From Chloroflexota bacterium (GTDB lineage: Bacteria; Chloroflexota; Anaerolineae; Anaerolineales; Villigracilaceae): 20,208 nt of DNA. The notes beneath the pieces were generated by a model. That model did not search any database. It was not told the origin of the DNA and worked only from the letters and a program-made list of their open reading frames with translations. The position numbers and the translations under genes were made by a program. The stretch lies in assembly GCA_016191985.1 (NCBI GenBank), contig JACPVB010000081.1, positions 1 through 20,208 on the forward strand, written 5' to 3'. Shown here piece after piece: positions 1-6,384 of the stretch (within the stretch, counting starts at the first letter, position 1; the number at the start of each line of letters is the position of its first letter).

Positions 1-1
1 A

Positions 2-922
2 TTTGCCGTGGGTGCGTACAACATCAACAACATGGAGCAGGCACTCGGTCTGTTCCATGGACACATCGAAGCGCAGGCGCCTTTCATTATTCAAATTTCA
101 AAAGGTGCGCGCAAATATGCGGGGGTGAAGATGCTCGAAGCCATTATCCGCGCCTGTGAAGATGAATTCCCCGAAGCGATTTATGCCGTCCATCTCGATC
201 ACGGCGATGAAAAGACTTGTTACGACTGCATTGATTCAGGCTTCTATTCCTCTGTGATGATCGATGCTTCTCATGAACCATTTGCAGAGAATGTTGCCAT
301 CACCCGCCGCGTAGTGGAGCGGGCGCACGCCAAAGGCTTAAGCGTGGAATCTGAAATCGGTCTCTTGGGCGGCGTGGAGGAACATGTGCAAGTGGATGAA
401 AAACATGCCATGCTCACCGACCCCGATGAAGCCAAAGCCTTTGTCGAGCAAAGCGGATGTGACAGCCTGGCAGTTGCCATCGGCACGAGTCATGGTGCGT
501 ACAAATTCAGCGGCAGCCAAAGCCTGCACTTCGAGCGCATTGCCGAAATTCAAAAACGCTTGCCAGGTTTTCCGTTGGTCATGCACGGCTCGAGTTCGGT
601 GCCAAAAGCCGAAGTGGAGAAAATAAATATTTTTGGCGGTCAACTCGACCCGTCGGCAAGAGGCGTGGATGCGTCAGAGTTTGCAAAAGCCGTCCCGTTG
701 GGAGTCACAAAAGTCAACATCGATACCGACGGACGTCTCGTCTGGACTCGCGTGCACCGCGAACATTTCCACAACAACCCAAAGAACTTTGACTTCCGCA
801 AACCAGGCGAGGAATACATCAAAGCCTACGCAGATTTTGTTGCGCAAAAATCAAGAGCCTTGCTTTCCGCTGGCACGCTTTCGGATGTGAGAACCCTGTT
901 ATTCGCAACGAGCGCCGCATGA
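2..922 (+). CDS. fba: Class II fructose-1,6-bisphosphate aldolase (5' partial)
   Basis: This zinc-dependent aldolase joins dihydroxyacetone phosphate to glyceraldehyde 3-phosphate or erythrose 4-phosphate, giving FBP or SBP in the CBB cycle. The frame is open to the left edge and reads Phe-Ala before a GTG at 8, matching the family motif (A)VGAYNINNMEQ, so the true start lies upstream and roughly 15-20 residues are missing. Counting from the GTG at 8, HLDHG (62-66) carries the catalytic Asp and a zinc His, ESEIG (114-118) an acidic residue of the site, SHGAYK (161-166) and MHGSSS (192-197) further zinc-ligand His residues, and NIDTD (237-241) the phosphate-binding region. The stop overlaps the ATG of the next gene by four bases (ATGA), which points to translational coupling with the bisphosphatase that uses its product. 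The family call is firm; the exact substrate range is inferred. Confidence 0.95.
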   Translation, partial: FAVGAYNINNMEQALGLFHGHIEAQAPFIIQISKGARKYAGVKMLEAIIRACEDEFPEAIYAVHLDHGDEKTCYDCIDSGFYSSVMIDASHEPFAENVAITRRVVERAHAKGLSVESEIGLLGGVEEHVQVDEKHAMLTDPDEAKAFVEQSGCDSLAVAIGTSHGAYKFSGSQSLHFERIAEIQKRLPGFPLVMHGSSSVPKAEVEKINIFGGQLDPSARGVDASEFAKAVPLGVTKVNIDTDGRLVWTRVHREHFHNNPKNFDFRKPGEEYIKAYADFVAQKSRALLSAGTLSDVRTLLFATSAA

Positions 923-1947
923 AAGCTGCGACGAGTTTGCCCTCGCGAGTCGTGATGAGTGAAACACCGAACCGCAACCTCGCGCTTGAATTGGTGCGTG
1001 TGACCGAAGCCGCGGCGCTTGCCGCGGGACATTGGATGGGGCGCGGACAAAAGGAAGCGGGCGATGGCGCGGCAGTGGAAGCCATGCGCCTGATCCTCGG
1101 CACGGTGGATATGGATGGCGTGGTTGTGATCGGCGAAGGCGCAAAGGATAATGCGCCGATGCTCTTCGACGGCGAAAAAATTGGAAACGGTTTTGGTCCT
1201 TCCGTGGATGTGGCGGTTGATCCCATCGAAGGCACTGCACTGCTTGCCTACGGACGACCCGACGCGATTTCTGTTGTTGCGATTGCTCCGCGTGGAACGA
1301 TGTGGTCACCTGGTCCCGCCTATTACATGAACAAGTTGGTCGTGGGACGCGAAGCCCGCGCCGCGCTTCATCCTAAACTGTTAGCTGCTCCCGTTGCTGA
1401 GACATTATCCGCCATTGCGGCATCGTTGAAAAAACCCATCGGCGACCTGACCATCTTTGTGCTCGACAAACCCCGCCATCAAAAATTGATCGCCGATATT
1501 CGTGAAGCGGGTGCGCGCGTTCTGCTCCGCACCGATGGGGATGTGGCGGGCGCGCTCATGGCTGCCATGCCCAACTCTGGCGTGGATGTGTTGATGGGCA
1601 TCGGTGGGACTCCAGAAGGTGTGATCAGCGCGTGCGCGGTGCGTGCATTGGGCGGTGCGATGCTTGGTCAACTTGCTCCGCAAAAAGAGAATGAACGCAA
1701 AGCCGTTGAAGAAGCGGGTCTTGATCTCGATTGCGTGTTGACCGAACTCGACCTTGTGCAAAGCGACGATGTTTTCTTCGCCGCCACTGGCATTACCGAC
1801 GGCGTGCTCATGCCTGGCGTCCATTACAGCGGCGATGGCGCAAGCACCGTCTCCCTCGTCATGCGCGGAAAAACGGGAACGGTAAGAAGAATCCACGCCA
1901 ACCATCGGCTGGATAAGTTGCGAGAGATTAGTGCGGTGACTTATTAG
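919..1947 (+). CDS. glpX: GlpX-type class II fructose-1,6-/sedoheptulose-1,7-bisphosphatase
   Basis: This enzyme dephosphorylates FBP, and in CBB organisms often SBP, during RuBP regeneration. Compared with E. coli GlpX (recalled sequence), all key positions are kept: Lys45 (K29), Asp49 in GDGAAV (D33), Glu73 and Asp77 in GEGAKDNAP (E57, D61), Asp101, Glu104 and Thr106 in DPIEGT (D85, E88, T90), the TDGD motif (205-208) and Glu233 in GGTPEG. It should therefore be an active, metal-dependent phosphatase. The ATG at 919 overlaps the aldolase stop. An internal ATG at 955 would give MSETPNRNLALEL, which lines up exactly with the N-terminus of the second paralogue at 6385, so 955 may be the real start. 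Neither start has a clear Shine-Dalgarno. FBPase versus SBPase activity cannot be told from sequence. Confidence 0.93.
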   Translation: MKAATSLPSRVVMSETPNRNLALELVRVTEAAALAAGHWMGRGQKEAGDGAAVEAMRLILGTVDMDGVVVIGEGAKDNAPMLFDGEKIGNGFGPSVDVAVDPIEGTALLAYGRPDAISVVAIAPRGTMWSPGPAYYMNKLVVGREARAALHPKLLAAPVAETLSAIAASLKKPIGDLTIFVLDKPRHQKLIADIREAGARVLLRTDGDVAGALMAAMPNSGVDVLMGIGGTPEGVISACAVRALGGAMLGQLAPQKENERKAVEEAGLDLDCVLTELDLVQSDDVFFAATGITDGVLMPGVHYSGDGASTVSLVMRGKTGTVRRIHANHRLDKLREISAVTY

Positions 1948-2030
1948 TCGAGTAGTCTCATGGTCTGATTGTCGCGTAGTCTCGCTGACAAAAAAGACCA
2001 CCCAACCATGAGACGATCTGACTACTCGAC
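1947..2030. repeat. Nested inverted repeat between glpX and rbcL
   Basis: The arm GTCGAGTAGTC (1947-1957) is perfectly complementary to GACTACTCGAC (2020-2030). The partly overlapping GTCTCATGGT (1955-1964) is complementary to ACCATGAGAC (2005-2014). Together they can form a bulged hairpin covering most of the 123-bp spacer. The spacer is built of short GTCG/GACTA-like words. The left arm begins at the last base of the glpX stop codon. No T-tract follows it, so it is not an ordinary intrinsic terminator. The element lies just upstream of the rbcL ribosome-binding site (AAGGAG, 2059-2064) and could be a mobile palindromic repeat, an RNA processing site or a stabilising hairpin. Confidence 0.7.
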
Positions 2031-2070
2031 CATTCGACGAATTGACTAACAGACTATCAAGGAGAGTCCA

Positions 2071-3531
2071 ATGTCCAAAACAAAATCAGATGGCAATAAC
2101 GGGAAGGCGCTGTTCGACGCGGGCGTAAAAGAATACAGTGCCGAGGGTCGCTATTATTACGATATTGGCTACAAGCCCACTGAGACTCAAGTGCTGGCAG
2201 CATTCCGAGTCACGCCGCAGGAAGGTGTGTCGTTTGAAGAAGCGGCGGCGGCGGTGGCGGCGGAATCATCCTTCTCTACATGGACGACCGTCTGGTCTGA
2301 TTATCTGGTGGATGCCTCTCGTTATTCCGCGCGCACGTATGAGATGAAACCCGTGCCAGGTCATCCCGACCAGATGATGGCATACATCGCCTATCCGCTC
2401 GACCTGTTTGAGGAAGGTTCGATGGGCAACCTGATGTCTTCGCTGGTGGGAAATGTGTTCGGGTTCAAGCCATTGCGCGCCTTGCGCCTCGAAGATATTT
2501 ACTTCCCGCCCGCCCTGCTTAGCACATTCCAAGGACCGCCGCACGGCATTCAAGTGGAGCGCGACCGCATGGACAAATACGGACGCCCCTTGCTTGGCGC
2601 AACGATGAAACCCAAGCTCGGTCTTTCCGCAAAAAACTACGGACGCGTGGTCTACGAAGCCTTGCGCGGCGGGTTGGACTTTACCAAAGACGATGAGAAC
2701 ATCACCTCCCAGCCGTTCATGCGCTGGCGCGACCGCTTCGAGTTCGTGATGGAAGCCGTCAACCAGGCGGAAGCTGAGACTGGCGAACGCAAGGGACATT
2801 ATCTCAACGTCACCTCTGGCGATATGGAGGAGATGTATCGCCGCGCCGAACTGGCGAAGGAACTTGGCTCGCGCATCATCATGGTGGATTACCTGATCGT
2901 CGGCTTCACCGCTTTCACCTCTCTTTCCAAATGGTGTCGTCGGAACGGGATGCTGCTCCACGCTCACCGCGCCATGCACTCGGTCATAGACCGCCAGCCC
3001 AATCACGGCGTCAACTGGCGCGTGCTTGCCAAGATGTGCCGCATCGTCGGGGCAGACCACCTGCACAACGGCACCGTCGTTGGAAAACTCGAAGGGGATC
3101 GCGCCTCCACCATCGGCATCAATGAGATGATGCGCGCGACGAATATTGCTAAAGTGGAAAACTGCCCTGGTCATCATTTTGACCAGCCCTGGCTCTCCAT
3201 GCCTGGAATGCTGCCTGTGGCTTCGGGCGGGATTCACGTCTGGCACATGCCTGAGCTGGTTTCCATTTTCGGGGATGATGTCATCTTGCAATTTGGCGGC
3301 GGGACGGTGGGGCATCCCTGGGGCAGCGCGGCGGGAGCAACCGCCAACCGCGTGGCGCTGGAGGCGGTGGTGCAGGCTCGCAACGAAGGCAGAAATCTAC
3401 TCGCCGAAGGGACGGACATTCTCAAGTCCGCCGCAAAGCACAGCGGTGAACTCCGCGCCGCGATGGAAACTTGGAAGGACATCACCTTCAACTACGAATC
3501 TGTGGACGCGCTGGAGAAACCCACGGCGTAG
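2071..3531 (+). CDS. rbcL: RubisCO form I large subunit
   Basis: This is the catalytic subunit that carboxylates ribulose 1,5-bisphosphate. The 486-residue length fits form I. Active-site residues, with spinach numbering in brackets: Glu65 (60), Thr70 (65), Asn128 (123), Lys180 in MKPKLGLS (175), Lys206-Asp208-Glu209 in FTKDDEN (carbamylated K201, D203, E204), His299 (294), His332 (327), loop-6 Lys339 in VVGKLEGD (334) and Ser385 in ASGGIHVWH (379). All are present, so it should be active. Stretches resemble form IA/B (FQGPPHGIQVERD, FTKDDEN) and form IC/D (SGDMEEMYRRAE, IIMVD). Phe68 replaces the usual Thr63 and Asn333 replaces the usual Ser/Ala328. The start is fixed by AAGGAG seven bases upstream. 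A small-subunit gene follows, which argues against the SSU-lacking form I' type. No CbbX, CbbQ/O or other activase gene is in view. Confidence 0.97.
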   Translation: MSKTKSDGNNGKALFDAGVKEYSAEGRYYYDIGYKPTETQVLAAFRVTPQEGVSFEEAAAAVAAESSFSTWTTVWSDYLVDASRYSARTYEMKPVPGHPDQMMAYIAYPLDLFEEGSMGNLMSSLVGNVFGFKPLRALRLEDIYFPPALLSTFQGPPHGIQVERDRMDKYGRPLLGATMKPKLGLSAKNYGRVVYEALRGGLDFTKDDENITSQPFMRWRDRFEFVMEAVNQAEAETGERKGHYLNVTSGDMEEMYRRAELAKELGSRIIMVDYLIVGFTAFTSLSKWCRRNGMLLHAHRAMHSVIDRQPNHGVNWRVLAKMCRIVGADHLHNGTVVGKLEGDRASTIGINEMMRATNIAKVENCPGHHFDQPWLSMPGMLPVASGGIHVWHMPELVSIFGDDVILQFGGGTVGHPWGSAAGATANRVALEAVVQARNEGRNLLAEGTDILKSAAKHSGELRAAMETWKDITFNYESVDALEKPTA

Positions 3532-3534
3532 ATA

Positions 3535-3600
3535 TGTAGATTGGTACACAAGTAGACAAGTAAACACGAAACCTGTATACCTGTTTACTTGTGTACCGAT
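3535..3600. repeat. Inverted repeat with two alternative pairings between rbcL and rbcS
   Basis: GGTACACAAGTA (3543-3554) pairs perfectly with TACTTGTGTACC (3586-3597). With flanking bases and a G-U pair the stem can extend to about 20 positions with a few mismatches. A second left arm, ACAAGTAAACA (3556-3566), pairs perfectly with TGTTTACTTGT (3582-3592). The two stems share the right arm, so only one can form at a time. The element fills most of the 89-bp gap between the large- and small-subunit genes and ends just before the rbcS ribosome-binding site. It could affect relative LSU/SSU expression or message stability, or simply be a resident palindromic repeat. Confidence 0.75.
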
Positions 3601-3620
3601 ATACCCCCTAGGAGCAACCT

Positions 3621-3920
3621 ATGAAAACTGAAACCTTTTCCTATCTTCCCACCTTTACAAATGAACAGATCGAAAAGCAGGTTCAATATTTTTTGAATAA
3701 CAACTGGGTGATCGGCATTGAATATACGCCCCAGCCGAATCCATCGCTTGCCTTTTGGGATTGGTGGAAACTGCCGCTGTTTAACATGCGCGCGGTCGGT
3801 GAAATCATGTCCGAGATCGAAGCGTGCAAGGCGGCGAATGCAAATTGTTATGTCCGCATTACCAGCTACGACAACGCGCGCCAATCGCAGGTGATGAGTT
3901 TTGTGGTGCACAGACCTTAA
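3621..3920 (+). CDS. rbcS: RubisCO small subunit
   Basis: The small subunit caps the L8 core to give the L8S8 form I holoenzyme. The 99-residue product carries family motifs in order: ETFSYLPTFTNEQIEKQ near the N-terminus, NNWVIGIEYTP, FWDWWKLPLFNMR (the conserved YW.MWKLP-type segment), EIEACKAAN and VRITSYDNARQSQ, ending in FVVHRP. It is short: it lacks the C-terminal beta-hairpin extension typical of form IC/D small subunits and the N-terminal extension of plant proteins, so in size it is closest to form IA/B. AGGAG at 3610-3614 sets the start. It lies 89 bp after rbcL across an inverted repeat, and 122 bp before prk across a 96-bp REPIN-like element. Confidence 0.95.
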   Translation: MKTETFSYLPTFTNEQIEKQVQYFLNNNWVIGIEYTPQPNPSLAFWDWWKLPLFNMRAVGEIMSEIEACKAANANCYVRITSYDNARQSQVMSFVVHRP

Positions 3921-3925
3921 CCGTC

Positions 3926-4021
3926 AGACCCTAAAGGTTTCTTCAGCAAATCGGTTACAAAATTTGCAAAAGAAATCTGCTTGAAATTTGTTTTGATTTA
4001 TCAAGGAAACCTTTAGGGTCT
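3926..4021. repeat. REPIN-like 96-bp element, copy 1
   Basis: AGACCCTAAAGGTTTC (3926-3941) is perfectly complementary to GAAACCTTTAGGGTCT (4006-4021), enclosing a roughly 64-bp AT-rich interior. A second element with the same termini and exactly the same 96-bp length lies at 6272-6367. Both carry TTTTGATT at the same offset (65 bases from the left end), though most of the interior differs. This geometry, short inverted termini around a fixed-length spacer and repeated in intergenic gaps, is that of a REP doublet or small MITE. The right arm runs into TTTTT (4021-4025), so as RNA it could also act as a weak terminator or attenuator before prk. Confidence 0.85.
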
Positions 4022-4042
4022 TTTTAATACAAAGGTGATCTT

Positions 4043-5032
4043 ATGAATAGACATCGTCCCATCATCCTTGCCATTGTAGGCGATAGCGCCGCTGGGAAGA
4101 GCACGCTGACCAACGGGCTGGTTCGCATCCTCGGCGAAGATCGCGTAACCGTGGTTTGCACGGATGATTATCACAAGTATGACCGCAAGGAACGCGCGCA
4201 GTTGGGCATCACGCCCCTGCACCCCGATTGCAATTATCTCGATGTGCTTGAACTCCATCTCGAACGCCTGCATTATGGGCAGCCCTTTCTCAAGCCCGTC
4301 TACGAACATGCCACTGGCACGCTGATCCGCCCAGAGTATGTGCGTCCGCGCGAGTTTGTGGTGGTGGAGGGATTGCTAGGTTTTCATACCGCCGTCATGC
4401 GTCAGTTTTACGACGTGAAGGTTTTTCTCGACCCGCCCGAGGAACTGCGAACTGCATGGAAGGTCAAGCGCGATACCAGTAAACGTGGCTATACCGCAGA
4501 GCAGGTGCGGGCAGAGATGAAGAAGCGCGAGGCGGATACGCTAAAGTACATCCGCCCGCAACGCGAACACGCCGATATCGTCCTTCGCTTTCACCCAGAT
4601 GAAGGAGTGGAGGCGGAACATGCGGGACCGAATCTCAACGCCCAGGTTGTCCTGCGCCCGACGATTCCCCATCCTGATCTGAGTTACCTGATTGACGGAA
4701 CGCCTCATCCCTCGACCGATATTCGGCTTCAGCTTGGACGCGATGGCGGACGCCCAGTCGATTTTCTGGAAATCGCGGGAAGCGTGAGCGCTGAAAATGC
4801 CGTCCGCCTTGAGGATGCCATCTGGCAGCACCTGCCTGACCTGCGTCCCGTCCACGACGATCAGTTTGGCGACTATCAGGATCGCGCGGAAATGAAACAC
4901 AGCCATCCACTTGCGCTTTCGCAATTGCTGATCACCTATCATTTGCTGCGCAAGTATGCCAACATCAAACAGATTCCCATGGCGCCGCCTGTGGCAGCCT
5001 TGAGTCGCTTGCAGTCTGTGGAGACGAGTTAG
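4043..5032 (+). CDS. prk: Phosphoribulokinase (plant/cyanobacterial-type)
   Basis: Phosphoribulokinase phosphorylates ribulose 5-phosphate with ATP to make the RubisCO substrate RuBP. The 329-residue protein has a P-loop GDSAAGKST (13-21), the VCTDDYHKYDR segment (38-48) with catalytic and substrate-binding residues, VYEHATG (Ru5P binding), VVVEGLLGFH (Walker-B-like) and KVKRDTSKRGY followed by the IRPQREHADIV motif. Layout and motifs match the plant/cyanobacterial class rather than the shorter proteobacterial octameric class. The regulatory P-loop cysteine of the photosynthetic enzymes (Cys16 in spinach, Cys19 in Synechococcus) is Ala17 here, while the partner cysteine is kept as Cys39. The thioredoxin-controlled disulfide therefore cannot form. 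AGGTGA at 4033-4038 supports the start. The C-terminal third is divergent and has no cysteine pair. Confidence 0.94.
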   Translation: MNRHRPIILAIVGDSAAGKSTLTNGLVRILGEDRVTVVCTDDYHKYDRKERAQLGITPLHPDCNYLDVLELHLERLHYGQPFLKPVYEHATGTLIRPEYVRPREFVVVEGLLGFHTAVMRQFYDVKVFLDPPEELRTAWKVKRDTSKRGYTAEQVRAEMKKREADTLKYIRPQREHADIVLRFHPDEGVEAEHAGPNLNAQVVLRPTIPHPDLSYLIDGTPHPSTDIRLQLGRDGGRPVDFLEIAGSVSAENAVRLEDAIWQHLPDLRPVHDDQFGDYQDRAEMKHSHPLALSQLLITYHLLRKYANIKQIPMAPPVAALSRLQSVETS

Positions 5033-5046
5033 CACTGAGGTTACGT

Positions 5047-5135
5047 AGTGCGTCGCACCAGCCTGAAACAGACGAATCTCATGAGTAGATTCAACTTGTT
5101 TATTGGACCCTCTAACCCGTTTGGTGCGACGCACT
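5047..5135. repeat. Inverted-repeat element with palindromic arms between prk and the reductase gene
   Basis: AGTGCGTCGCACCA (5047-5060) is perfectly complementary to TGGTGCGACGCACT (5122-5135). Each arm also contains a near-perfect palindrome of its own (GTGCG-T-CGCAC), the hallmark of REP sequences. Inside, GAATCT (5074-5079) and AGATTC (5087-5092) can form a small extra hairpin. The 89-bp span resembles the 96-bp elements on either side in size and position but has unrelated termini. It fills the first half of the 197-bp gap between prk and the next gene; in the rest (5136-5229) I see no gene and no clear promoter. Confidence 0.8.
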
Positions 5136-5229
5136 TCCGCATAGCAGAATCAACTTTCAGCGAAGAAAATTTTAATTGGAATGAATCAGGTATCGGCGCG
5201 GAAGGATGCGAGGTTTTAATCAAAAAAAA

Positions 5230-6261
5230 ATGAGCGACGAATATGATGTCACTGTGATCGGAGCGGGACCCGTTGGTCTATTCGCCGCGTTCTATGCTGG
5301 GATGCGAAATCTCAAAACGCTGGTGCTCGAAGCATTGCCGAGAGCGGGTGGTCAGATCACTGCGTTGTATCCTGAAAAATATATTTACGATGTGGGCGGC
5401 TTCCCCGCGATTTTGGGGCGCGACCTGGTGACGGAGCTTTACAAACAAGCCGCACAATTTGGCGCGGACTTTAAATTTAACGAGCGCGTGGAATCTTTGG
5501 AGATGCAGGAACAGGGGCATTTGAAGTTGACGACAACCGAAGGCGCGTATGCCAGCAAGACCGCGATCATCGCGGCGGGCATCGGCGCGTTTCAGCCGAA
5601 CCGACTCAATGTGACGGGCGCGGCGGAGTTCGAGGGGAAGGGTGTTTCGTATGTGGTGCGCGAACGCGAGAAATTTTTGGGGCGGCGTTTGCTGGTGATC
5701 GGCGGCGGCGATACGGCGGTGGATTGGTCGCTGGAGCTTCGCAATTGGGCAAGCGAGGTGACGTTGATCCATCGCTTCGATTATTTCGAGGCGCATCAGC
5801 GCAGTGTGATCGCGTTGTATGATTCGCAAGTGAACGTGCATACGCAAAATGAATTGATTAGTATTTCGGGGAATGAGGCGGTGGAGCGCGCGGTGATTCG
5901 GGATCATATCACTGGCGATGAACGCACGCTCGATGTGGATGATGTTTTAGTCTGCATCGGTTTTCGCGCCGACCTTGGTCCCATCAGTCAGTGGGGACTC
6001 GATCTGGAAGGACGCAAAGTATCCGTGAATCGTCAGGCGGAGACATCCATGCCTGGTGTGTATGCGGTGGGTGACATCGCGTATCCACAGGATGGCATCA
6101 GTATGAATTTGATCGCGTATGGATTCGGTCAGGCTACACTGGCGGTGGGTCATGCCAGTCATTTTATCCATCCGAAAGAGCGCGTGGCGCACGGGCATAG
6201 CAGTCAACGCAAGGGAATGAAGTACGCGCCCATGCCAGGTTCCGCGCAGGTTAATGAATGA
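5230..6261 (+). CDS. Thioredoxin-reductase-like ferredoxin--NADP+ reductase
   Basis: This flavoprotein family moves electrons between ferredoxin and NADP(H). The 343-residue protein has an N-terminal FAD dinucleotide fold VIGAGPVG (9-16), the flavin-contact segment RAGGQITALYPEKYIYDVGG (38-57), a second dinucleotide fold VIGGGDTA (156-163) for NADP(H), and a C-terminal FAD motif YAVGDIAYPQDGI (278-290). There is no CxxC pair between the folds, which separates it from true thioredoxin reductases and fits the YumC/Chlorobium-type FNR. ATG 5230 gives MSDEYDVTVIG, the normal family start. An in-frame ATG at 5206 would add eight residues. Both have awkward Shine-Dalgarno spacing (GAGG at 5210-5213). 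Its place inside the CBB cluster suggests it supplies NADPH for the GAPDH step from reduced ferredoxin, which is inference. Confidence 0.88.
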   Translation: MSDEYDVTVIGAGPVGLFAAFYAGMRNLKTLVLEALPRAGGQITALYPEKYIYDVGGFPAILGRDLVTELYKQAAQFGADFKFNERVESLEMQEQGHLKLTTTEGAYASKTAIIAAGIGAFQPNRLNVTGAAEFEGKGVSYVVREREKFLGRRLLVIGGGDTAVDWSLELRNWASEVTLIHRFDYFEAHQRSVIALYDSQVNVHTQNELISISGNEAVERAVIRDHITGDERTLDVDDVLVCIGFRADLGPISQWGLDLEGRKVSVNRQAETSMPGVYAVGDIAYPQDGISMNLIAYGFGQATLAVGHASHFIHPKERVAHGHSSQRKGMKYAPMPGSAQVNE

Positions 6262-6271
6262 ATATGAGGAA

Positions 6272-6367
6272 AGACCCTAAAGGTTTCCTTTGCTATCGAG
6301 AAAGAATTTTAAACAGGATTATTTGGCAAATTAACCTTTTGATTCGCGGGAAAAACCTTTAGGGTCT
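6272..6367. repeat. REPIN-like 96-bp element, copy 2
   Basis: AGACCCTAAAGGTTT (6272-6286) is perfectly complementary to AAACCTTTAGGGTCT (6353-6367). Termini, total length (96 bp) and the internal TTTTGATT at offset 65 match the copy at 3926-4021, while the rest of the interior is largely different. It fills the 123-bp gap between the reductase gene and the second glpX, and ends six bases before that gene's AAGGAG. Unlike copy 1, no T-run follows the right arm, so a terminator role is unlikely. The two copies bracket prk and the reductase gene. Confidence 0.85.
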
Positions 6368-6384
6368 ACATTAAGGAGAAGCAC

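Noticed and set aside
1405..2001. Minus-strand open frame opposite the first glpX
   Set aside because: It overlaps a conserved coding gene, and its His/Arg-rich product has no recognisable motif.
1947..2030. CbbR (LysR-type) operator upstream of rbcL
   Set aside because: The dyad arms are far apart and do not give a compact T-N11-A box, and no cbbR gene is in the window.
2266..3315. Long minus-strand open frame (about 349 codons) opposite rbcL
   Set aside because: It lies wholly antisense to an unmistakable RubisCO gene, has no family motif, and is explained by GC-rich codon use on the other strand.
3926..4021. Ordinary rho-independent terminator between rbcS and prk
   Set aside because: The loop would be about 64 nt, and a near twin at 6272-6367 lacks a T-run, so a dispersed repeat explains both better; weak attenuation remains possible.
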